Shown: positions 46,411-56,007 of the stretch, one piece after another
How the letters are laid out: each line of letters starts with the position of its first letter
Position numbering within the stretch: position 1 is the stretch's first letter
NCBI RefSeq assembly: GCF_002142215.1
Contig: NZ_NAST01000001.1
Location: forward strand, 1-64,000
Origin: Gilliamella sp. N-G2
GTDB lineage: Bacteria > Pseudomonadota > Gammaproteobacteria > Enterobacterales > Orbaceae
DNA length: 64,000 nt
Reading direction: 5' to 3'
Program-made: the position numbers and the translations under genes
Notes under the pieces: model-generated
Told to the model about the DNA's origin: nothing
Databases searched by the model: none
Seen by the model: only the letters and a program-made list of their open reading frames with translations

Positions 46411-46443
46411 CACTTAAAAACAATTTAATGAGTCAATATTTAT

Positions 46444-47835
46444 ATGAACACTAACTCTTCTGCTGTGCCTGAAAATCAATTTAAACGATCAATGAAGACT
46501 CGCCACTTAATCATGTTATCACTAGGTGGTGTTATAGGAACTGGATTATTTTTTAATACTGGTTATATCATTGCTACTGCTGGTGCTATTGGTGCTATTA
46601 TTGCTTATTTAATTGGTGCAATTGTTGTCTATTTAGTTATGCTTTGCTTGGGTGAGCTAGCTGTTGCGATGCCTGAAACGGGCGCATTTCATACTTATGC
46701 ATCAAAATTTATTAGTCCTGCAACGGGCTATACTGTTGCTTGGCTCTATTGGTTAACCTGGACTGTGGCATTAGGCTCAAGTTTTACTGCGGCCGGTTTA
46801 TGTATGCAATACTGGTTTCCTCAAGTATCAGTTTGGATTTGGTGCTTAGTTTTTTGTGTAGTCATTTTCTTGTTAAATATTATTACCGCACAATTTTTTG
46901 CCGAAAGTGAATTTTGGTTTTCCATTATTAAAGTGATTACCATTATTGTATTTATCATCGCTGGTAGTGCGGCTATCTTTGGGTTTATTCCAATGAAAAA
47001 TAACCTACCTGCCCCATTTTTGCATAATATTACTGAACATGGCTGGTTTCCTAACGGTATTATTCCAATTGTTATGACTATGGTATCAGTGAATTTTGCA
47101 TTTTCAGGAACAGAACTTATCGGTATAGCTGCTGGCGAAACCCATCAACCGGAAAAAACCATTCCACTAGCCATCAAAACGACTATTCTACGATTGATTA
47201 TCTTTTTTGTTGGTACCATTTTTGTATTAGCTTCCCTATTACCAATGAAACAAGCTGGCGTTATTAAAAGCCCATTTGTTGAAGTATTTGAAAGTATCGG
47301 TATTCCTTATGCTGCTGACATTATGAATTTTGTCATTTTAACGGCCATTTTATCCGCAGCTAACTCTGGATTATATGCATCTGGTCGCATGTTATGGTCG
47401 CTATCTAATCAAGGTACATTGCCAAAATGCTTTGGTAAATTAAATCCAAAAGGTATACCAACTACTGCTATTGCCGTTAGTATGATTGGAGGATTATTAG
47501 CTTTGTTCTCCAGTGTTATTGCTCCCGATACTGTGTTTGTAGGCTTAACGGCAATTTCAGGATTTGCCGTCGTTGCTGTTTGGTTAAGTATTTGTGCATC
47601 ACATTACTTTTTTAGAAAACAACTCTCAACCTCTGAAATACAATCGCTAAAATATAAAGCACCACTTTATCCATTAGTGCCAATTTTAGGGTTTATATTA
47701 TGTTTAATTGCTTGTATTGGACTAGCTTTCGATCCTGAACAACGAATTGCCCTTTATTGTGGTATTCCATTTGTAGTGGTTTGCTATATCGCCTATCATG
47801 TTACCCGAGCTTATCAACAACGAGTAAATCGATAA
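46444..47835 (+). CDS. mmuP: S-methylmethionine permease
   Basis: A 463-residue APC-family permease with about 12 membrane segments: [58 protein letters not shown], and [17 protein letters not shown]. It is assigned as the S-methylmethionine importer because mmuM follows with a 1-nt stop/start overlap (TAATG), as in the E. coli mmuPM operon. S-methylmethionine is a plant compound, which fits a plant-fed host. Confidence 0.9.
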   Translation: MNTNSSAVPENQFKRSMKTRHLIMLSLGGVIGTGLFFNTGYIIATAGAIGAIIAYLIGAIVVYLVMLCLGELAVAMPETGAFHTYASKFISPATGYTVAWLYWLTWTVALGSSFTAAGLCMQYWFPQVSVWIWCLVFCVVIFLLNIITAQFFAESEFWFSIIKVITIIVFIIAGSAAIFGFIPMKNNLPAPFLHNITEHGWFPNGIIPIVMTMVSVNFAFSGTELIGIAAGETHQPEKTIPLAIKTTILRLIIFFVGTIFVLASLLPMKQAGVIKSPFVEVFESIGIPYAADIMNFVILTAILSAANSGLYASGRMLWSLSNQGTLPKCFGKLNPKGIPTTAIAVSMIGGLLALFSSVIAPDTVFVGLTAISGFAVVAVWLSICASHYFFRKQLSTSEIQSLKYKAPLYPLVPILGFILCLIACIGLAFDPEQRIALYCGIPFVVVCYIAYHVTRAYQQRVNR

Positions 47836-48779
47836 TGTCAAAAGAAAATCCTATATCGCAGTTATTAAACCAAAATAACTACGTAATTATTGATGGTGCT
47901 TTAGCAAGTGAGCTACAGCGCCGTGGTTGTGATCTTAATGATAGTTTATGGTCAGCTAAAGTATTAATTGAACAACCCGATCTTATTAGACAAGTTCATT
48001 ATGATTATTTTAATGCCGGCGCTGATTGTGCTATTACCGCTAGCTATCAAGCAACACCATCAGGTTTTGCCCCAAAAGGGATATCACTTGCCGAATCAAT
48101 AAATTTGATTAAACAAAGTGTAACGCTAGCTCAACAAGCCAAACAACAATATCTAGACGAAATTAAGTCAGATAAGTTATTAGTTATCGCTGGTTCAGTG
48201 GGTCCCTATGGAGCCTATTTGGCAGACGGTTCAGAATATACTGGTAATTATCAACTTAGTGAAAATGAATTTATTGATTTTCATCAGGCCAGAATGCAAG
48301 CACTCATTGAGGCAAAAGTTGATATTTTAGCTTGTGAAACCCTACCCAACTTTGTTGAAATAAAAGCGTTAGCTAAATTGCTACAACAATATCCAACAAT
48401 GACAGCATGGTTTTCGTTAACATTAAAAGATGCAAATCACCTTAGTGATGGAACTCCACTTGTCGAAGTGATTGATTATCTAAATCAGATTGATCAGGTA
48501 ATTAGTATCGGTATTAATTGCATTGCTTTAGAAAAGGTCTCTCTGGCATTAACCAAATTACAAGCACTAACAGCGAAACCCTTAATTGTTTATCCTAATT
48601 CGGGCGAGCAATATGATCCAACCACTAAACAATGGCACAAAGATCATCAACATAATTGTACCTTTGATAATCAATTGCCAGTTTGGATCAAGTTAGGGGC
48701 AAAATTGATTGGTGGCTGCTGTCAAACGACTCCAAATGATATTGCAAAAATTGCTCACTATTTAAAAGCAGCTAATTAA
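47835..48779 (+). CDS. mmuM: homocysteine S-methyltransferase
   Basis: Uses S-methylmethionine to methylate homocysteine, giving two methionines. The 314-residue protein has the zinc-binding cysteines in IGINCIAL and IGGCCQTTP, and the N-terminal IDGALASELQRRGCDLNDSLWSA. The ATG at 47835 overlaps the mmuP stop by one base and is the natural start. Translational coupling to mmuP is likely. A strong terminator follows. Confidence 0.95.
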   Translation: MSKENPISQLLNQNNYVIIDGALASELQRRGCDLNDSLWSAKVLIEQPDLIRQVHYDYFNAGADCAITASYQATPSGFAPKGISLAESINLIKQSVTLAQQAKQQYLDEIKSDKLLVIAGSVGPYGAYLADGSEYTGNYQLSENEFIDFHQARMQALIEAKVDILACETLPNFVEIKALAKLLQQYPTMTAWFSLTLKDANHLSDGTPLVEVIDYLNQIDQVISIGINCIALEKVSLALTKLQALTAKPLIVYPNSGEQYDPTTKQWHKDHQHNCTFDNQLPVWIKLGAKLIGGCCQTTPNDIAKIAHYLKAAN

Positions 48780-48824
48780 GTATAATCGATAGATTAAATT
48801 TATAGCCATAGACAAATAAATCAG

Positions 48825-48866
48825 CACCGTTAATTAAATCGCTAAGATTGATTAACGGTGTTTTTT
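48825..48866 (+). terminator. mmuPM terminator
   Basis: CACCGTTAAT (48825-48834) and ATTAACGGTG (48851-48860) form a 10-bp stem followed by TTTTTT. Confidence 0.85.
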
Positions 48867-49047
48867 ATAAAATTAGGAATTTTATAGCCTAAAAAACCCC
48901 TCTCCTCAAATTTTTTGCTTCAAAAAAGTGCTTTCCTCAAAATTTTTCACCCATATTTAATAACATAATATTCGTCAGTCCCATCGAGCATCGGAATTAT
49001 TGTAATAAGTAGAATTTTATCTCAAGGTTGTTAGTTTAGTTTGTATA

Positions 49048-49584
49048 CTATTCAATATTAGCATGACGGTTTTTCATTAATTCTGGCGTCTGTTGCAATT
49101 CTGTCATTAGACTGTAAACAATGCTGTCATAAGTGAGTAATGATAGTTGTTCAAATGTGCTACCCATGGGTTGATTTAGTTCAAGCACTTTTATTGGAAT
49201 TGCCACAATATTATCCGCTAATTTGGCTAAGCTAGAGTTGCTATTGGTAGTAAATAATATTATTTTAACACCGAGTGCTTTTGCTTGATTGGCATAAGCA
49301 ATTAAGCTTTTGGTTTCACCGGAACTCGATCCTAAAATTAATAAATCACCAACATTTGCTCTTGGTTTACTAATTTCAGTTATCAAACTAACATTCAAGC
49401 CCAAATGCATTAATCGATTAGCAAATGCCCCAATCATTAATCCAGAGCGGCCTGTTCCAGCAAGAAAGATATGTTGTGCAGCAATAATGGCATTTTTAAA
49501 TTGGCTAAGTTGTTCCTCATTGATAGAGCTTACTTGTGCTGATATCTCAGTTAATATTTTTGATAATACATCTTTAGTATCCAT
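49048..49584 (-). CDS. 6-phospho-3-hexuloisomerase-like SIS protein
   Basis: A 178-residue SIS-domain sugar-phosphate isomerase like HxlB/PHI, which interconverts arabino-3-hexulose-6-phosphate and fructose-6-phosphate. IFLAGTGRSGLMIGAFANRLMHLG, LLILGSSSGETKSLIAYANQAK and GSTFEQLSLLTYDSIV are family hallmarks. It is the last gene of the PTS operon, 10 bp after the epimerase-like gene. No hexulose-phosphate synthase is present, so its role here is probably sugar catabolism, not formaldehyde fixation. Confidence 0.87.
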   Translation of the reverse strand: MDTKDVLSKILTEISAQVSSINEEQLSQFKNAIIAAQHIFLAGTGRSGLMIGAFANRLMHLGLNVSLITEISKPRANVGDLLILGSSSGETKSLIAYANQAKALGVKIILFTTNSNSSLAKLADNIVAIPIKVLELNQPMGSTFEQLSLLTYDSIVYSLMTELQQTPELMKNRHANIE

Positions 49585-49594
49585 TATTATTTCC

Positions 49595-50245
49595 CTATTT
49601 GATTGCCGCTTTTAATCTTTCTATATTGCTTTCGAGCGGATTATTGTTAAAGATAAAGCCACCCGATACGATACTGTTGGCGCCAGCTGTAACACATAAA
49701 GATATGTTTTGATCGTTAATATTGCCATCAACCTGAATATCGTAATGGTAATTACCGATTTGCTTTAAACTTTTTAATTGTTCTATTTTTTGTAGCGTAA
49801 AAGGTAAAAAACTTTCATTTTTTTGGCCTGGATTGACCGTCATAACTAAAACCTGATCGACCTGAGGTAATAAGAGCTTCAGATTTTCAACTGGTGTACA
49901 AGGGTTTATGGCTATACCGACTTTAATATTACTATTTTTGATTTTATTAATAATATATGAATGATGCGCTGTCGCTTCATAATGAAAGATAATAATATCA
50001 GCTTTAGCATCAATAAAATCAACTATAGCTAATTCAGGTCTTTCAACCATTAGATGGCAATCTAAAATAAAATCAGTATGCGCTTTTAGATTTTTAACAA
50101 AGCTAGCATTAAAGCCTAGATTCGGTACATAATGATTATCCATTACATCAATATGTAGTTGGCGAATACCTAAAGTTTGTAGACTTTCTAGAGTCTCTTT
50201 GATCCGATAAAGATCAGAATTAAATAGCGATGGAGACAGTATCAT
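49595..50245 (-). CDS. ribulose-phosphate 3-epimerase-family protein
   Basis: A 216-residue TIM-barrel epimerase: LHIDVMDNHYVPNLGF (metal His and Asp), DCHLMVERPE, VGIAINPCTPVENL, VLVMTVNPG, and IQVDGNIND with the second catalytic Asp, then SGGFIF. All metal and catalytic positions appear present. It resembles AlsE/SgcE-type epimerases acting on other ketose phosphates, and in this PTS operon it probably works on a pentulose- or hexulose-phosphate rather than in the pentose phosphate pathway. SD GGAGA is good. Confidence 0.87.
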   Translation of the reverse strand: MILSPSLFNSDLYRIKETLESLQTLGIRQLHIDVMDNHYVPNLGFNASFVKNLKAHTDFILDCHLMVERPELAIVDFIDAKADIIIFHYEATAHHSYIINKIKNSNIKVGIAINPCTPVENLKLLLPQVDQVLVMTVNPGQKNESFLPFTLQKIEQLKSLKQIGNYHYDIQVDGNINDQNISLCVTAGANSIVSGGFIFNNNPLESNIERLKAAIK

Positions 50246-50260
50246 GATTATCTCCTTTTA

Positions 50261-50776
50261 TTAACGACCCATCAGCATAAAATTAACATTACGTTTCCTT
50301 TCACGTAGTGCATCCCAATCGACAAAATAAATTCGTCCTAACTGCCCTAATAACGGCTGGCCATCTTTAATAATTAATACAATTGAAAAATGACCAAACA
50401 GTGATGATTTGATATGAGCATCTGTATTTAACATAACCCATTTTTCAGCTGGATAATTAGGATCACTAAGGCTTAAACCAAATTCAACATGCTTTGGACC
50501 CGGTGAGTTATATTGATTTTCGCTGGTCATCCGTGGAGCAATTTTTTCTAATGTGTTGTTGATATCCACTTGCAGAAATTCATCACCAAAAAAATTCGTA
50601 TCATGCATACATTCTTCAAAAAAAAGTGAACATGTTGTATGGCTAGTAGCTATAGTTAATTGACCATTTTGGATATTGGATTGCTTTACAAACTGTTTTA
50701 ATTGCTCTGTAATATCGTGGTATGAATGCCTACCTGCAACCGTGTTGATTTCAATGGCATGATGAATAATATTCAT
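50261..50776 (-). CDS. YjbQ-family protein (UPF0047)
   Basis: A 171-residue protein with the family motif TIATSHTTCSLFFEE, a later DTNFFGDEFLQVDINN, LNTDAHIKSSLFG and LGQLGRIYFVDWD. E. coli YjbQ has weak thiamine-phosphate synthase activity, but the family's main role is unsettled. Here it sits inside a PTS sugar operon, 15 bp before the epimerase-like gene, which suggests a link to sugar-phosphate chemistry. A 91-bp gap separates it from the EIIB gene. Confidence 0.85.
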   Translation of the reverse strand: MNIIHHAIEINTVAGRHSYHDITEQLKQFVKQSNIQNGQLTIATSHTTCSLFFEECMHDTNFFGDEFLQVDINNTLEKIAPRMTSENQYNSPGPKHVEFGLSLSDPNYPAEKWVMLNTDAHIKSSLFGHFSIVLIIKDGQPLLGQLGRIYFVDWDALRERKRNVNFMLMGR

Positions 50777-50867
50777 AATAGTTTATTCCTTATTATAGCC
50801 CCATCTACTTTGTTGTTAAGCTTCACAAAATAAATGAGGCAAGCATTATCAAAACTTAAAGTTGAAT

Positions 50868-51152
50868 TTAAATAGCTAAACGCTTTTTCAATTCAGCAAA
50901 AAATTCATTTAATCCAACACCAGTAAGTAGTGGTAATCCATTAATTACTTTCGCTTTAATTGAATCCGGTACAATAGTTGTGCTTACAACTACATCATAA
51001 GAGTCAATCTTATTAAGTTCATCAGCAATCTTAGATTGATAAATTTTTACCTGATCTGTTAATTTTTCATCACTAAGCCATTTATTCACTTTGCTTACTG
51101 CGATAGTCGAAGTTGCATGCCCTGCACCACACATAATAAGTAAATTCTTCAT
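50868..51152 (-). CDS. PTS EIIB, galactitol type
   Basis: A 94-residue cytosolic PTS EIIB component. LLIMCGAGHATSTIAVSKVNKWL carries the phospho-acceptor Cys9 in the P-loop typical of GatB/SgcB. It takes phosphate from EIIA and gives it to the sugar bound by EIIC. It lies 14 bp after the EIIC gene. Confidence 0.93.
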   Translation of the reverse strand: MKNLLIMCGAGHATSTIAVSKVNKWLSDEKLTDQVKIYQSKIADELNKIDSYDVVVSTTIVPDSIKAKVINGLPLLTGVGLNEFFAELKKRLAI

Positions 51153-51166
51153 ATGATTATTTCCTT

Positions 51167-52504
51167 TTAATACATTTCAATTTTTTTGATTTTGTTGATA
51201 TAGATAAGTAAGCAAAGAATAACTAGCGCTAAACCAATTAAACCAATAAAACCAAGATGAGTTAACAACAGTACGAATAAGGTTACTGGCCATAATCCAC
51301 ATAAAATGACAGTAACAATACCAGCAGTACCTACATCGTAATTAGCCAAATGGAATACATCAGTAATAACTGGTGCAAGCCATGTTGCCATATATAAGCA
51401 GACGACCAAATAGATGGTGCCACCTAAAATTGAACGAATAATATTCCCTTTGAAAAACGGTACCATTAAACAGATGCCAAAGGCATAGAAAGCTAAATCA
51501 CCAAAAGGTAGCACTTTATTACCCGGTAAAATTAAGGCTAATAATAATGAAACTGGCACCATAATTAACGCAGTTGCCATTACCGCAGGATGACCAACAG
51601 TTAACGCAGCATCCATACCGATGTTAACTTGTTTGCCATTGAGTTTTTTACTAGTAAATTCACGAGCAGCATCAGCAACGGGAAGTAAGCCTTCCATAAA
51701 CATTGCCACCATTTTCGGCATAATTTTCATGATTGCAGCTGTTGAAATTGCTAATTTACCAATTTGTGGAACATCGTAATTAGCTAAGATACCAACAACA
51801 ATACCGATGATTAAACCAATTACCACTGTATCACCGAAAATCCCAAATCGTTTGGTTAATGTTTCTGAATCAGCATTTAATTTGTTTAGCCCTGGAATAC
51901 GGTCAAATATCCAATTTAATGGGATTGCAACAATTGCACCTGATAATGCCATAAGGTGAGTAACCGCAATACCCGGGTATCCAAAGAATGAACTAATTGG
52001 TTTTTGTAAAAGATCAGCCAAAAACCATTGCAACATTACTGCAGTGATACAACCAATAATACCAACCCAATATTCACCAGTTACTGAATAAGCTACTAAG
52101 CCGAGGAAAATTGCAAACCAGAAGTTCCAAATATCGACATTTAACGTTCTAGTCCAACCTAGTGAAATAAATAAAAAGTTGATAATTAATGAAGCAGGAA
52201 TGAGTAATAATCCCAATGTAGTTGAGAATGCTAACGGACCACCTACTCCACAACCAATATCCATGATGCTTAATGACGTTCCATATTGCTCACCCATTTT
52301 TTGAATCGCAACACCTAACGTATCTGATAATAAACCAATAACTAAACCAAGACCGACAATACCAATACCGACGGTAATACCAGACATTATCGCTTTGGAA
52401 AAGCTAACTCTGAAAAACAAGGCGATAATAAAAATGATGATAGGTAAAAAAACGACCCCACCTAAATTTATTAGCCATTGAAAAATATTAATGACACTAT
52501 CCAT
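51167..52504 (-). CDS. PTS EIIC, galactitol type
   Basis: A 445-residue membrane permease of the galactitol/SgcC family: about 10-12 hydrophobic segments, SFSKAIMSGITVGIGIVGLG near the start, DIGCGVGGPLAFST, and VGHPAVMATALIMVPVSLLLA. AAGGAG precedes its ATG. It lies between EIIA and EIIB. The sugar cannot be read from sequence; galactitol itself is unlikely, as the galactitol-phosphate dehydrogenase and tagatose genes are missing. Confidence 0.93.
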   Translation of the reverse strand: MDSVINIFQWLINLGGVVFLPIIIFIIALFFRVSFSKAIMSGITVGIGIVGLGLVIGLLSDTLGVAIQKMGEQYGTSLSIMDIGCGVGGPLAFSTTLGLLLIPASLIINFLFISLGWTRTLNVDIWNFWFAIFLGLVAYSVTGEYWVGIIGCITAVMLQWFLADLLQKPISSFFGYPGIAVTHLMALSGAIVAIPLNWIFDRIPGLNKLNADSETLTKRFGIFGDTVVIGLIIGIVVGILANYDVPQIGKLAISTAAIMKIMPKMVAMFMEGLLPVADAAREFTSKKLNGKQVNIGMDAALTVGHPAVMATALIMVPVSLLLALILPGNKVLPFGDLAFYAFGICLMVPFFKGNIIRSILGGTIYLVVCLYMATWLAPVITDVFHLANYDVGTAGIVTVILCGLWPVTLFVLLLTHLGFIGLIGLALVILCLLIYINKIKKIEMY

Positions 52505-52533
52505 TTGTTACTCCTTAATAAAAATAATCCATC

Positions 52534-52989
52534 CTATTTAACACCAGCGCTATTTAAAATAGAGATAAATTCGTTAGTTGATTGACATTGTTCTAATAAT
52601 TTTATTTGCTCCTCATTTTGAAATAAGCCGATTAAATTTTGTAAATTCTCAACCTGTTCATGTGGTTGCTTCATTGCTAACATGAAAATAAATTTAACCG
52701 GTATTTGCTCTTTATCATCGGTCATACCAGAAAAAATCACTGGATGTTTTAGTGATGCAAAACAAATTTGCGATTGATTTACTTTTGAGGAATCGGTATG
52801 GGGAATTGCAAAACCAGTCGAATTAACTAATAAACCAGTCGGGTATTGCTGTTCTCTTTCTAAAATACCTGTTAAATAATCTTGTTTAACAATGCCATGT
52901 GACAATAACATTTGTGCCATTGTGGTTAAGATCTCTTCTTTGGTTTTTGCCTCAATGTTAAATAGGCATAAATGTTGATCAAAGTACAT
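52534..52989 (-). CDS. PTS EIIA, galactitol/fructose type
   Basis: A 151-residue EIIA of the mannitol/fructose/galactitol superfamily. The active His lies in TGFAIPHTDSSK, after QQYPTGLLV. It accepts phosphate from HPr. Its start overlaps the 3' end of the PRD regulator gene by 11 bp, suggesting coupled expression, and it lies 29 bp before EIIC. Confidence 0.92.
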   Translation of the reverse strand: MYFDQHLCLFNIEAKTKEEILTTMAQMLLSHGIVKQDYLTGILEREQQYPTGLLVNSTGFAIPHTDSSKVNQSQICFASLKHPVIFSGMTDDKEQIPVKFIFMLAMKQPHEQVENLQNLIGLFQNEEQIKLLEQCQSTNEFISILNSAGVK

Positions 52990-54955
52990 TCTTGATTCCT
53001 CTTTGATTATCCAAAAATTGTTTAAGTTGTTTAAAATTTGTGAGATTTTTTAAGGATGAAATTGCTTGTTTATTTGAAACAATTTCATAAATTTCGGTAA
53101 AAACGTCATTAATGCTATTGATATTGTCTTCGGAAAGACTAACCATAATAATAATACTGACATCGATCATGCCCCATTTTATTGGTCGTTTGAGGGTCAT
53201 AATTGAGATACTCGATTTAATAACAAACATTGGCGAACCATGCGGTAAAGCAATACCGTTTTCGATTGAAGTGTCGCCGATTTCTTCTCGATATAAAACT
53301 GAGTCACGATAGTTTTTAGTCACTAAGCCTTTATCTTCTAACTTACTTATCAGCAAATTAAGGCAGTCACTTTTATGTTGAATATCAACATTTAATTCAA
53401 TTAAATCCGCATTGACAAATTTGGCGGTAGATGGGTAATAATTACCTTTGTCTGAAAAATCGGATTGCTTATTCAAGACATAGTTAGCGTAAGCTTGAAT
53501 AATAGTTTGATAGTCTTGTTTGTTCAATAAAGATGATATTTTGACCATCGGTTTATTAATATTTTTGATATCAAGAGTGGTGATGATCAAGTCGACATTA
53601 CTAAGCTTAGTCGAATTCAGTTTAGCCACAGAATACACTTCAATATTATCTTTAGATGGCAAAAATTTGCGGACTTTATTTAAGATTAAATTTGATGATG
53701 AACATCCATATTGACAAATAATAACGATGTTATTGGCATCAGCGGCTTTATCTAAGGCTATTTGGAAATGAATCAATAAAAATGAAATTTCATGATCATT
53801 TAAATGAATATCAAATTTACGTTCTAAGTCTGAAAGTGCATACCATAACACACTAAATAATTTCGAATATTCCTGTTTTATTTCATCTAATATTGGATTA
53901 ATAATACGAATTTGCTTTTGTAAACGAGTAATCATCGGTGGGAAATGCGACAATAATGAATGAAATAATTTTCCATCACCAGAGAGATCGACACTTTCAA
54001 TATCGCCTATTTTTTTGATAATTCTACGAATAATTTGCTCATAAAAACTATCATCAACAATGACATTTTCATCAATAATACGATGAGCAAAAAACAATTT
54101 ACTTAGGTATTTAATATCATTGGTCGAAAACGTCACAGTAAAAGTTAACTCTAACGTTTTAGCCAGTTCCGAGGCAATCAAATAAGATTGCATATATCGG
54201 ATATGATTAAATAAGAAATCACTCTCTTCAGGAATTGAATAGCCTAAACACAATCTTTTTAGCTGAATGGTGATGGATATAAGTAATGAAGATAAATAAT
54301 GCTCTGAAGATTGCACGACTACTGATTCAAAACGTTCAAATAATAATTGAGTTATCTGTTCAAAAGAGTTATCGCCAATAAATGATTTCATCAATTGATT
54401 AAGATAATAATTATCTTGTTTATGAATATACAAAGATAAGAAATGTTTAATCGCTCGTTGAATTTGATTTTCATTACCTTCAATACAAATTCCTTTATGA
54501 GTGACATTTAATAGAATATTTTCTTGTTCAAGAGCCCGATTAATAAATTCAATATCTTTGTGTAACGATGTTTTACTGACTAAATAATCATCCGATAATT
54601 GTTCCAATGATACTGATTCGCTTTTAAGCAAACAGCGTTTGACGATATCTAATCGACGGTATTCAGGGCTTAAGCGTCGTGATTTTTGATTGAAATAACT
54701 ATGACTATTTTTTTGTTCTAAATAGCTAATAATCGGCTCAACATCCGTTTTTTCACCTACTAGCATTAGCCCTTTACGGGGAGACTTTTCGATTCGAATA
54801 TCCGTATTCGGTACCGTTATTAACTGTTCATTTAGTTTTTCAATATCGTAATATACAGTTTTAGTTGAAATTGATAATTTTGAACTAAAAAAAGCAGCCG
54901 GTTTAAATTCCGATTGGCTAAAAAGTAGTTTAAGTAATTTGATTTGTCTTTCCAT
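52979..54955 (-). CDS. PRD-containing PTS operon regulator (MtlR/LicR type)
   Basis: A 658-residue multi-domain regulator. The N-terminal part holds two helix-turn-helix segments (about residues 1-65 and 85-125), then two PRD domains (about 185-395), an EIIB(Gat)-like domain with IICQYGCSSSNLILNKVRKF (Cys near 420), and a C-terminal EIIA domain with GIALPHG. Such proteins read PTS phosphorylation state and switch on the operon when its sugar is present. It is the first gene of the operon with EIIA/C/B, YjbQ, epimerase and isomerase. A palindrome and a CRP-like half site lie upstream. Confidence 0.92.
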   Translation of the reverse strand: MERQIKLLKLLFSQSEFKPAAFFSSKLSISTKTVYYDIEKLNEQLITVPNTDIRIEKSPRKGLMLVGEKTDVEPIISYLEQKNSHSYFNQKSRRLSPEYRRLDIVKRCLLKSESVSLEQLSDDYLVSKTSLHKDIEFINRALEQENILLNVTHKGICIEGNENQIQRAIKHFLSLYIHKQDNYYLNQLMKSFIGDNSFEQITQLLFERFESVVVQSSEHYLSSLLISITIQLKRLCLGYSIPEESDFLFNHIRYMQSYLIASELAKTLELTFTVTFSTNDIKYLSKLFFAHRIIDENVIVDDSFYEQIIRRIIKKIGDIESVDLSGDGKLFHSLLSHFPPMITRLQKQIRIINPILDEIKQEYSKLFSVLWYALSDLERKFDIHLNDHEISFLLIHFQIALDKAADANNIVIICQYGCSSSNLILNKVRKFLPSKDNIEVYSVAKLNSTKLSNVDLIITTLDIKNINKPMVKISSLLNKQDYQTIIQAYANYVLNKQSDFSDKGNYYPSTAKFVNADLIELNVDIQHKSDCLNLLISKLEDKGLVTKNYRDSVLYREEIGDTSIENGIALPHGSPMFVIKSSISIMTLKRPIKWGMIDVSIIIMVSLSEDNINSINDVFTEIYEIVSNKQAISSLKNLTNFKQLKQFLDNQRGIKNVL

Positions 54956-55049
54956 TACTCAACTCCTTTTTCTAATTGTTGTTGCAATACATTCATAACT
55001 TGATGATTTAAAGTATAGTTAGTTAAATAAATAAGACGATTACATTTTT

Positions 55050-55067
55050 TTCCAGATTAATCTGGAA
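55050..55067. promoter_or_regulatory. 18-bp perfect palindrome upstream of the PTS regulator
   Basis: TTCCAGATTAATCTGGAA is perfectly symmetric and lies about 95 bp before the regulator start. A CRP-like half site (TGTGATCTTAATCA, near 55073-55086) adjoins. It is a good candidate operator for the PRD regulator acting on its own operon. Confidence 0.5.
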
Positions 55068-55181
55068 TAGAATGTGATCTTAATCAATGTAAAATGATGA
55101 GATTGACTGAATATCAAGCTTAAGATGGGGTATTTGTTTTAATGTAGATAACCAATAATTGGTAGATATTGAAATAGAAAC

Positions 55182-55982
55182 TTATTCAGAACGTAACATC
55201 TTAGGTGAAATGCCAAAGCGTTTTTTAAAATAGTGGGTAAAACGAGAACCACTATCATAACCAACTGATTGAGCAATAGTTAATATTGATTTTTGGGTAG
55301 TTTGTAATAAGACCAATCCATAATTTAAACGAACATCTAAAATAATTTGTGATAAATTTTGCCCATCTCGAGCTAAATAACGCCTTAAAGTTGATTCGCT
55401 CATTGCAAATTGATCAGCGATAACTCTTAGTTTCCATTTTTTATCAGGTTGTTGGCTAATCATTTGTCTTATCTGGTAACTGATGCTAGTGTTATTATTG
55501 GCTTTAAAAACAATGCCTATTGAGGATAACCTGATTAATAATTCTAAAAATAGATGTTTAACTAACATCAAACTCATCCCAGAATCGTTCACTGAGCTAT
55601 TTATCAATTCAGATTCTATTTGTGATAAACGATTAATAAAATTATCTCTTAAATCAGTTTCGACTTTAATCTTTTTAAGGGGTTTAGGAATAATTTGTTT
55701 ATTAGAAGATGCAAATTGATTTAGTAATTCATCATACCAACTAAAACATATTGCTTGGTAAGGTGTATTATTAATCGACAAATTAGTCATATTCAAAATG
55801 GTATTCGCAGGAATAGCAATAATCTGCCCAGCTTTAACACTAAGTGTTTCACCATTCCACTCAACTAATTTTTCACCACTAATAACATATACCAGTAACG
55901 GTTGACTATTTTCAATATATTTTAACTTATGGTTACAATGTTGAGTAATATGAATAATCTGCCCGATTAATTTAAAATCCAA
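55182..55982 (-). CDS. AraC-family transcriptional regulator
   Basis: A 266-residue regulator with a cupin-like N-terminal ligand domain and a C-terminal AraC double helix-turn-helix (about residues 165-266): WKLRVIADQFAMSESTLRRYLARDG, LTIAQSVGYDSGSRFTHYFKKRFGISP. The start appears to be TTG 55982 with TAGGTAAG before it; no early in-frame ATG exists. It lies 25 bp after the PEBP-like gene on the same strand and may be cotranscribed with it. The ligand is unknown. Confidence 0.85.
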   Translation of the reverse strand: MDFKLIGQIIHITQHCNHKLKYIENSQPLLVYVISGEKLVEWNGETLSVKAGQIIAIPANTILNMTNLSINNTPYQAICFSWYDELLNQFASSNKQIIPKPLKKIKVETDLRDNFINRLSQIESELINSSVNDSGMSLMLVKHLFLELLIRLSSIGIVFKANNNTSISYQIRQMISQQPDKKWKLRVIADQFAMSESTLRRYLARDGQNLSQIILDVRLNYGLVLLQTTQKSILTIAQSVGYDSGSRFTHYFKKRFGISPKMLRSE

Positions 55983-56007
55983 TTTAGTCTTACCTATTAA
56001 TTATTGC

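Noticed and set aside
49048-50245. Ribulose monophosphate (formaldehyde fixation) pathway
   Set aside because: Only the isomerase-like gene is present. The adjacent TIM barrel has ribulose-phosphate 3-epimerase motifs, not those of hexulose-phosphate synthase.
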